This document shows, in pieces, positions 57,441-64,000 of a stretch of 64,000 nucleotides of DNA. The first letter of the stretch is position 1; each line of letters starts with the position of its first letter. The DNA lies in contig JAMOQI010000036.1 in the NCBI GenBank assembly GCA_027064095.1, forward strand, positions 31,812 to 95,811. The letters run 5' to 3'. The translations under genes and the position numbers were made by a program. The notes under the pieces were generated by a model. It worked only from the letters and a program-made list of their open reading frames with translations. It did not search any database and was not told the DNA's origin. Origin of the DNA: Bacteroidales bacterium. GTDB lineage: Bacteria > Bacteroidota > Bacteroidia > Bacteroidales > UBA1556.

Positions 57441-60290
57441 CTACATATTTATGCTAAATAGAAATTGGAAAAACAAACTCTTTGAACTTGGCAGATAAGC
57501 TGAACGTATACCTAAATCAATAGGGGCAATTGTCCTTAATATGTGCATATCAAAGTTTATATCTGTTCCAAAAGATGAAAATCTAAATATTTCATTATCT
57601 CCATTGGTAGATTTTACTGTTAAATCATCACTATTAGCATAGTCGAAAAATATATTTGCCCTTATTCTTTTAAAATAGGCCAATCCGCCAATGCTTAAGT
57701 CGGGATATAACAACGGCAATTGATAGTTGAACTGATAGCTGTATAGTTTAGTGTTGCTATTTTTATTAACAAAGTTAATAGTGTTGAAATTAAGGCCTCT
57801 GGGAAGGCGAATAATATCAGAATATGATAATGAAGAATAATATTTCTTATTCTGGCAACCAATATAGATTTTTATATTATGATGCTTGCCAATTCCCGGC
57901 AAATAAGTGTTGGATTCAAAAGCAAAAACAGACCCGTAATCTAAATTGCCAAGAGGTGTATGTCTATAATCAATATTAATGTTCTGTCCAAGTCTGGGAT
58001 TAATTTCCAAATTACTTCTTTTTCGGTATGTATATGCATATAATCCATATCGAAACGATTGTATATTTTGTCCTACGGGAAAGTTGTCAGGAGTATCGCT
58101 ATTTTTACCAATTCCTTGATAAAGATATTCAACTAATGGCCTGATATAGTTGGAAAAAGCACCTTTGTTAAGTCTTATGCCTTGGCTTATTTGTAATCCT
58201 ATGCTTGTTTCGTTCCATGTATAATAAGTTTTACCTTGAGTGCCGTTATATGCGCCTCTCCTATCTTGATAACTACTTACAAATGAAATTCGTGGGTAAA
58301 GCGCTGTGTAATTTATTTCCGCAAAATATTTATTTACTGATTCGCTTAGGACATATTCATAGCCCATATTTAAATCTAAATTACTAAGTATATTCTGTGA
58401 TGAGAAAGTAAGTCCTGGATTTACTTCAGTATTGCTAGCATGTATTGCTAATGGACCCCAACTGTGGATGTTTAATAAATGTGCTGCTTTTGAGTATTTT
58501 GTTGATTTAAAATATTCTGTTTGTAAGTTTTGGGTTTGGATATTCCTATTTGAATCAATGATATAGGAATTGTAAAATTTAGGTTTCTCAATACTATTGT
58601 GAATAGGATAAATAGAATCTTTATGCAGATAGTTTATATTCCATCCGGAAGCTGAATAATCATCGTAAATAATACCGCTGTTATCAGTAGAAATAGCTCC
58701 AACACCATATCTTGCATTTGTTAACTGCTTGATATTATTATTTGAAAATCGATATTCAAAAATATTGCTTATGCCGGTTGAGTCAGATATAAATAGTACT
58801 GAACTATCTGTTGCTGCTAAACGGTTTCTGTAGACGAAACTAGATGAAATAATAGGTTTTACTTTTGATGTTTTTATTTCTAATTCGTTAATGCTAAATC
58901 CTTTATAATTTAATTTGTAGAAGAATAGTTTCTCTCCATTAGTACTAAACTCCAGATTTTTAATCTGCGATTCTATCTCGAAATCTCCTATAATTTTATT
59001 GTCTGCTAAAGAAATAAATACGATTTTATTTCTTCCTTTTTTATTAATTTCAATACAGGCAATTTCGTCTTTAACAGGATTCTTTACTACAAAAGTGTAA
59101 TTCGATTTATGACTTATCTGAGTTTTTTTTTCTTTTCTTAAATCATATCTCATCACGATATGATAGTTTACCTTTTCCCATCTGGGATGTGGCCTTTTTT
59201 CTATCCAAAAAATATTACTATCAGATAAACTAATATTAGAAATAGCTCCATAAGCTGTTGTAGCTATTGTGGTTTCTTTTTTTGTTGTGATATCAACATT
59301 AACTATTCTCCCAACTTCTCCTATTCCTGTTTTATACACAATCAAATTATTATTATTAATTTTTTGTCCAAAACGATATGAAGTATAGTATCTATCACTG
59401 TGTTTTAATAAAGTATCGGGATAAAAGTTTTGAATATTAAATTTCCATTTTTGTTTAAGTTCAGCCATACAACTTTTATAGAACTTACTCTTACGCATAC
59501 CACTTTGTTTGTAAATAGAGTGGGAGAAAGGAACAATATAATAAGGATTTCTTGCTACAAAATCTTCTGTGTTTTTCCAAAAATCTTCACCATATTTCTC
59601 TCTTCCTATTGTTACCAAATGATAACCGAGGCTGTAGTAATCTGGGACAAAACTTTTGTATGATCCTAAATATGCTTTATCGTAACTATAACGTCCATAT
59701 TTCAATAGTTGTGCTCTAAGAGGCATTGCAAAATCGGCCATTCTGCCTCTTCCTGTACTGCTTAAAGCGGTTTCTATTGCTACAGCATCTCCTTCGAGAT
59801 ACCAGAGTGGTAAATAAGCTCCTAATACTACCGAAGTGCCTGATTCTCCAAAAATATATCCGATAAGTTTTGTTAGTCCTTTGTTTAAATGGTCAATCTG
59901 AACTACATGTCGGTATTCGTGTAAAGCCAATTGCTCAAACCAATCTTCGGCATAGCTTGTCTGGTCAGGTGTGGAATGAACTTCCATACGGCGAGGAGCC
60001 CATATTACCATGGCGTTAGAAGTTGCTGATTCAAAGTGCATAATGATTTTTATCTTACGTACTCTCTTGCTTAGGTCTTTGGGAACATTTATACTTGCCC
60101 ATTTTAACTTATTGGCAAAATATTGTGCCTTTTCTTCTGCAAAGTCAGGAAATATTAGTCTAAAATGCTCAGTATCTATTTGCCGGTATTTTGTTGAAAA
60201 TCGATCTTGCCCGGTATTGTAGAATTGAGCTTTCGAATATAAAGCTCCAAAAAGTAATATAAGAATTACAATATATTTCCCTAAGCTCAT
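57441..60290 (-). CDS. Secreted HExxH-motif putative metallopeptidase with propeller-like middle and C-terminal barrel-like region
   Basis: Signal peptide; LALHEYRHVVQIDH with downstream WYLEGDAVAIE; TolB-like repeats; long barrel-like C-terminal third. Confidence 0.7.
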   Translation of the reverse strand: MSLGKYIVILILLFGALYSKAQFYNTGQDRFSTKYRQIDTEHFRLIFPDFAEEKAQYFANKLKWASINVPKDLSKRVRKIKIIMHFESATSNAMVIWAPRRMEVHSTPDQTSYAEDWFEQLALHEYRHVVQIDHLNKGLTKLIGYIFGESGTSVVLGAYLPLWYLEGDAVAIETALSSTGRGRMADFAMPLRAQLLKYGRYSYDKAYLGSYKSFVPDYYSLGYHLVTIGREKYGEDFWKNTEDFVARNPYYIVPFSHSIYKQSGMRKSKFYKSCMAELKQKWKFNIQNFYPDTLLKHSDRYYTSYRFGQKINNNNLIVYKTGIGEVGRIVNVDITTKKETTIATTAYGAISNISLSDSNIFWIEKRPHPRWEKVNYHIVMRYDLRKEKKTQISHKSNYTFVVKNPVKDEIACIEINKKGRNKIVFISLADNKIIGDFEIESQIKNLEFSTNGEKLFFYKLNYKGFSINELEIKTSKVKPIISSSFVYRNRLAATDSSVLFISDSTGISNIFEYRFSNNNIKQLTNARYGVGAISTDNSGIIYDDYSASGWNINYLHKDSIYPIHNSIEKPKFYNSYIIDSNRNIQTQNLQTEYFKSTKYSKAAHLLNIHSWGPLAIHASNTEVNPGLTFSSQNILSNLDLNMGYEYVLSESVNKYFAEINYTALYPRISFVSSYQDRRGAYNGTQGKTYYTWNETSIGLQISQGIRLNKGAFSNYIRPLVEYLYQGIGKNSDTPDNFPVGQNIQSFRYGLYAYTYRKRSNLEINPRLGQNINIDYRHTPLGNLDYGSVFAFESNTYLPGIGKHHNIKIYIGCQNKKYYSSLSYSDIIRLPRGLNFNTINFVNKNSNTKLYSYQFNYQLPLLYPDLSIGGLAYFKRIRANIFFDYANSDDLTVKSTNGDNEIFRFSSFGTDINFDMHILRTIAPIDLGIRSAYLPSSKSLFFQFLFSINM

Positions 60291-61198
60291 TATTTATTAT
60301 GTGTACTGTGATTCGATAGATAAAGCTCCTTTTTATTCATTTGTTGATATATTAAGGTAAGTAAAAATACAAATATTATTGCTGCTGATGCAATAATGGC
60401 ATTGTAGTAAACAGGAGCGTTTAGAGATAGTCGAAGCATTACAGTTGCTAGTGCAAAACCTGAATTTCTAAATAAAACCATATAATTATAATTGTAACGA
60501 AGCGATACAAGAACTATTAATATGTCAGAAAAGATAAGAATAGTATAAAAAACAGAGAAAAATTTATATGTGCCGGCATGAGAAATATACAAATATCCAT
60601 CCTGTATAGCTAGAAGTATAAAAGCAAATAAAAGCAATATAGATATAAATTTCTTTGTTTGTGTAAATCTAAACTGGTCATTTTCATCAAGTGTTATTTG
60701 TTTTGAGGTCCTTATTCTTCTAATCATAAATATGCCGAAGAAAATAAAAATTGCAGAAAATGAATCTGCAAACATATGCATTATGGTGTTTAAACTTGAT
60801 TCCCATTGTATTGGCTCAGTGAAATGACTAAATTCTTTAAAGGCATTTCTTAATAGTATTAATGATATGATTTCAAATTGTTTGTGAACTGATTTTGCAA
60901 CTGAGTAGGGAAGAGTGAATATTAAACTCAGTACTTCGAAGGTAAGAAGTATTATAAATGCAATTTCAATTGCAGCAAAGTGGTTTTTTGGAATATAATT
61001 GCCGATAGTTTCAGGCAATAAGCCCCATAATTGAAGTTGAATAATTATAATACTAAGGATAAAACTTATAACTATAGCTGTTCCTAAAACTCTATGATTA
61101 GTATCACTTTCCCAGTAATTTTCAATTTTGTTGTAAGAACTTGCAAAAAAATCAATTAACTTTCTCATATAATATGAATTACCTAATAATAATTGCAA
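60290..61198 (-). CDS. Hypothetical polytopic membrane protein
   Basis: Several TM segments (e.g. VLGTAIVISFILSIIIIQLQLWGLL, IAFIILLTFEVLSLIFTL); overlaps the downstream gene by 1 nt. Confidence 0.7.
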   Translation of the reverse strand: MQLLLGNSYYMRKLIDFFASSYNKIENYWESDTNHRVLGTAIVISFILSIIIIQLQLWGLLPETIGNYIPKNHFAAIEIAFIILLTFEVLSLIFTLPYSVAKSVHKQFEIISLILLRNAFKEFSHFTEPIQWESSLNTIMHMFADSFSAIFIFFGIFMIRRIRTSKQITLDENDQFRFTQTKKFISILLLFAFILLAIQDGYLYISHAGTYKFFSVFYTILIFSDILIVLVSLRYNYNYMVLFRNSGFALATVMLRLSLNAPVYYNAIIASAAIIFVFLLTLIYQQMNKKELYLSNHSTHNK

Positions 61199-61312
61199 AG
61201 GTAATATATAATTTGGGTTTATCCAGGATTATTCTTTATCCTGCATTATTCATATAAAAGCAAAGCGAATTGTATGAATAAGTAATGAATAGCGTGGTGA
61301 TATGCGGGAAAC

Positions 61313-61342
61313 TCATCCTGAAACAAGTTCGGGACAGGATGA
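61313..61342. repeat. REP-like inverted repeat TCATCCTG...CAGGATGA
   Basis: TCATCCTGAAACAAGTTCGGGACAGGATGA, 8-bp perfect arms in a gene-free gap. Confidence 0.6.
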
Positions 61343-61409
61343 TTTAGAAAAAACTTTAATTTGGGGATTTAAAAAATATCCAAATTTATTAATTGAGGTT
61401 ATTGGTTTT

Positions 61410-61448
61410 ACTTAATCGTTATGATTAATTATGAATAATTCGGGTTAA
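61410..61448 (+). repeat. Dispersed intergenic repeat, copy
   Basis: ACTTAATCGTTATGATTAATTATGAATAATTCGGGTTAA. Confidence 0.65.
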
Positions 61449-61563
61449 CTTTCATTTTGTCTTGAAATAAACCCATTGTCGCCATGCTAATCCTAGGGGC
61501 AAGTTTATTTACAAAATACCATATAATGCTGCAGTAGTTGAGTAGCGATATAATTATTTCATA

Positions 61564-63036
61564 TTAAGGGCTTAGAGTATTTAGTTGTTGAATACCATGT
61601 TTATCAATGCTTACCTTATAATGTTGATATGTTATATCGTTATCAAATTTTATTGCAGTAATGATATGTATTGGTATTTGCTTGTCGGTATATACAATTT
61701 TTACTTTCCCTTTTTTATGTACATAAATAGGAGTAAGAGTGTCCTCTAGTCTTAGAATTATTGGCGAGAAATTAAATCTTATTATATCATTTACTCCACG
61801 TAGGCTGATATCTTTAAAAGTTTTAAGAAAACTTTTTGTTTTTATTTTATTTATTCGAGTAAATTTCATAATCTTCTCATTAGCACTAGTATGTGAAATG
61901 AAATCATTATCTGATGCTTCTCGTATTTTAAGAATTTCTATATCTAAATTTTTTCTTGGGACAAAAGAGAAACCATCAATGCTGCTGCCAATTTTCCTGG
62001 AATTATCGTCGTATAGGTTAAATCTATGATCCAAGACTTGCTTATGAAGTATATTACTGAAAAGGCTTCTAAACCATTCCTTTATTCTGTCTTTAAACAT
62101 ATAACTTATTACCAGAACAAAGAAAAACCGTATTGTAAAATTACCAAAAACCTTATTATAATAAAATGCAACTGCTGTAGCGAAGATCATTGCAATACCT
62201 GCCGATATACTATATAATAATTCTTCTATATATCTACTTTCTTTATCAACTCTGGTATTAATAATAAGTTTGTCGGCAATAAAATGTTTTACCTTATCCC
62301 ACCTACGTATTAGCTCTTGGTTTTTCTTGCTATTACCGGATGATAATGGATATTTTTTTGATATTCTATATTCTATTTCTTTGTTTAGGTTTTGTTCAAA
62401 CAGGTAGATTAATTGTTGCTGGATATTTTTATCCTCAATATCTAGTTCATTAATTATTTGGAGTAAATATCTATATTTAAGATTGCTAATATATTCGTCT
62501 CCTGATTTATAGATATTGTAGATTTTATTATTAGCATCATCTAAATAATAATATTTATTTGGTAATTTGCGATAATGGTCTATTATTGTTCCCAGATTTT
62601 TCACCAATCTGATAGATACTCTTTGTTTCTCAACATCGCTAGGGTAGAGGAGTACTTTTCTCACCTCTCTTTTAATAGCTTTTTTAAGTATATTTAGATA
62701 TATTTTAATTCTGTCTTCCAGCAAATTACTTTTGCTCTCATCAGTACTTACATAATTGTTAAAAGCTTGATTTAATAGCAGCATAAACTCATGCGACTGA
62801 TCAGCTATTTGGCTAAGTAATAATTTTGGCGGGTCAATTTTTAGATAACCTTTAAGTTCTCTATAAAAATCAATTCTGGTATAATTTCTTTTGTTAACGC
62901 CGGTTTCTATTGGTAAGAAGAAATATGTTTCAACAGAATATTTTTTAAAACGGACAAACCTTTTCTGCTCAGGGCGATATTTTACCTTGATTTCTAAAGA
63001 AGTAGAGTCTATTTTTTTTATATTACTGCTTATCAA
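61564..63036 (-). CDS. Hypothetical protein with two central TM segments
   Basis: Long intact ORF; YSISAGIAMIFATAVAFYY and FTIRFFFVLVISYMF. Confidence 0.6.
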   Translation of the reverse strand: MISSNIKKIDSTSLEIKVKYRPEQKRFVRFKKYSVETYFFLPIETGVNKRNYTRIDFYRELKGYLKIDPPKLLLSQIADQSHEFMLLLNQAFNNYVSTDESKSNLLEDRIKIYLNILKKAIKREVRKVLLYPSDVEKQRVSIRLVKNLGTIIDHYRKLPNKYYYLDDANNKIYNIYKSGDEYISNLKYRYLLQIINELDIEDKNIQQQLIYLFEQNLNKEIEYRISKKYPLSSGNSKKNQELIRRWDKVKHFIADKLIINTRVDKESRYIEELLYSISAGIAMIFATAVAFYYNKVFGNFTIRFFFVLVISYMFKDRIKEWFRSLFSNILHKQVLDHRFNLYDDNSRKIGSSIDGFSFVPRKNLDIEILKIREASDNDFISHTSANEKIMKFTRINKIKTKSFLKTFKDISLRGVNDIIRFNFSPIILRLEDTLTPIYVHKKGKVKIVYTDKQIPIHIITAIKFDNDITYQHYKVSIDKHGIQQLNTLSP

Positions 63037-63054
63037 AATATATAAATTTTAATT

Positions 63055-64000
63055 TTAGAATAAACCTAAACCATTAGGAGTAATTCCTAACCATCGGTAG
63101 AAAGTCATAGCCATTACAATACTAATGACCCAAGCAATCATCATCATTGTAAATCCGTATTTAAATGAATCTGTCATGCTATAGTGGTCAGTAACATAAA
63201 GTAATGCAGCGGGTTTACTATTGAAAGGTAAAACATAAACATGCTCAATAAGGAATGCTACAGGAAGGGCCAAAGAAATTACTGAGAAACCAAACTTCTG
63301 AGCTATACCAATTGCAATAGGCACAAAAATTAACGCTCGCATTGTTTTTGATTGAAAAACCAGAGCACTTAGCAGCATACCTCCTGTTAGAATAATATAA
63401 AGTAACCAGAAAGGAGTACCTTGTCCTAATCCCATTGCTTCTAACCATGCATTTACGGATATTGCAGGCAAGTCAGTAGCCTTAAATCCGGCGCCAAGAG
63501 TATAAGCACCTGCTGAAAACAATAATAGGTGCCAGGGGATATCTACTTCATTCCATTTTATAATTCCTATTCGAGGCAGTAAGGCTACTATTCCTCCCAG
63601 GAAAGCTACAGCTGTTGGACTAATGCCATGCCATTTGTCAGTAGTCCAAAGTAAAAGTATACTGCCAAAAATAATGATAGATTTTATCTCATTTATACTT
63701 ATTTTCCCCATTGAGTTGAGTTCTTCTTTCAACCTGTCCATTCCTCCTTCAATTTGTGGGATACGTTCTTCTTTTTTAAGAGGGAAAAATACTTTATATG
63801 CTAAAATAAAACCTATAAATATAGTGCCTACTTGTACAGGAAAAGCTGCCATCATCCATTCAGAGAAGAATATATCATGGCCTATTGCACCACCAATAAG
63901 TGCTGCTGCAATTAAGTTAGCACCTGAGCCTGTTACAAATGCTCCGGCACCTAAATTTATTTCTAATAAATTCTGTAAAACAAGACTTCTTCCAAAATTA
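63055..64000 (-). CDS. SLC13-family (DASS-like) permease, partial at right edge
   Basis: Frame continues upstream of the listed ORF: ...NFGRSLVLQNLLEINLGAGAFVTGSGANLIAAALIGGAIGHDIFFSEWMMAAFPVQ; C-terminal LPFNSKPAALLYVTDHYSMTDSFKYG. Confidence 0.82.
   Translation of the reverse strand, partial: NFGRSLVLQNLLEINLGAGAFVTGSGANLIAAALIGGAIGHDIFFSEWMMAAFPVQVGTIFIGFILAYKVFFPLKKEERIPQIEGGMDRLKEELNSMGKISINEIKSIIIFGSILLLWTTDKWHGISPTAVAFLGGIVALLPRIGIIKWNEVDIPWHLLLFSAGAYTLGAGFKATDLPAISVNAWLEAMGLGQGTPFWLLYIILTGGMLLSALVFQSKTMRALIFVPIAIGIAQKFGFSVISLALPVAFLIEHVYVLPFNSKPAALLYVTDHYSMTDSFKYGFTMMMIAWVISIVMAMTFYRWLGITPNGLGLF

Noticed and set aside
1-64000. CRISPR array, prophage, integrase or IS transposase
   Set aside because: No regularly spaced direct repeats, no Cas-, integrase- or transposase-like ORF among the translated frames.

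Overview
The window is ordinary chromosomal DNA from an AT-rich Bacteroidota (Bacteroidales-like) genome. Supporting signs are Bacteroidetes-type promoters (TTTG-N19/20-TAnnTTTG), SusC/SusD proteins, a type IX secretion (T9SS) C-terminal domain, and DUF5723-type and other family-typical outer-membrane proteins. No phage, IS transposase or CRISPR array was seen. Main blocks: (1) a minus-strand sulfur respiration/import cluster (Psr/Phs-like molybdoenzyme, FeS subunit, NrfD-like subunit, two YeeE/YedE-like permeases, rhodanese-like proteins); (2) an MMPL/acyltransferase/methyltransferase fusion plus a CrtI-like oxidoreductase; (3) rplM-rpsI-rpsB-tsf-pyrH with two structured candidate leaders; (4) a secreted TPR-caspase gene followed by a propeller-sensor SpoIIE phosphatase, SiaB-like kinase, SiaC-like phosphoprotein and a coiled-coil membrane protein. 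Block 4 is my best candidate for an under-described system: SiaABC-type partner switching without a GGDEF output. (5) TonB receptor, outer-membrane and lipoprotein genes; (6) tRNA-Glu/rpsT; (7) peptidoglycan enzymes; (8) a starch-utilisation locus (SusC/D/E-like, four GH13 enzymes, SLC45-like MFS transporter); (9) tRNA-Leu and tRNA-Gly; (10) a lipase, an HExxH/propeller/barrel protein and an SLC13 permease running off the right edge. A dispersed ~39-nt intergenic repeat (three full copies plus partial ones) is also described. All family calls come from reading motifs by eye; no database search was run.
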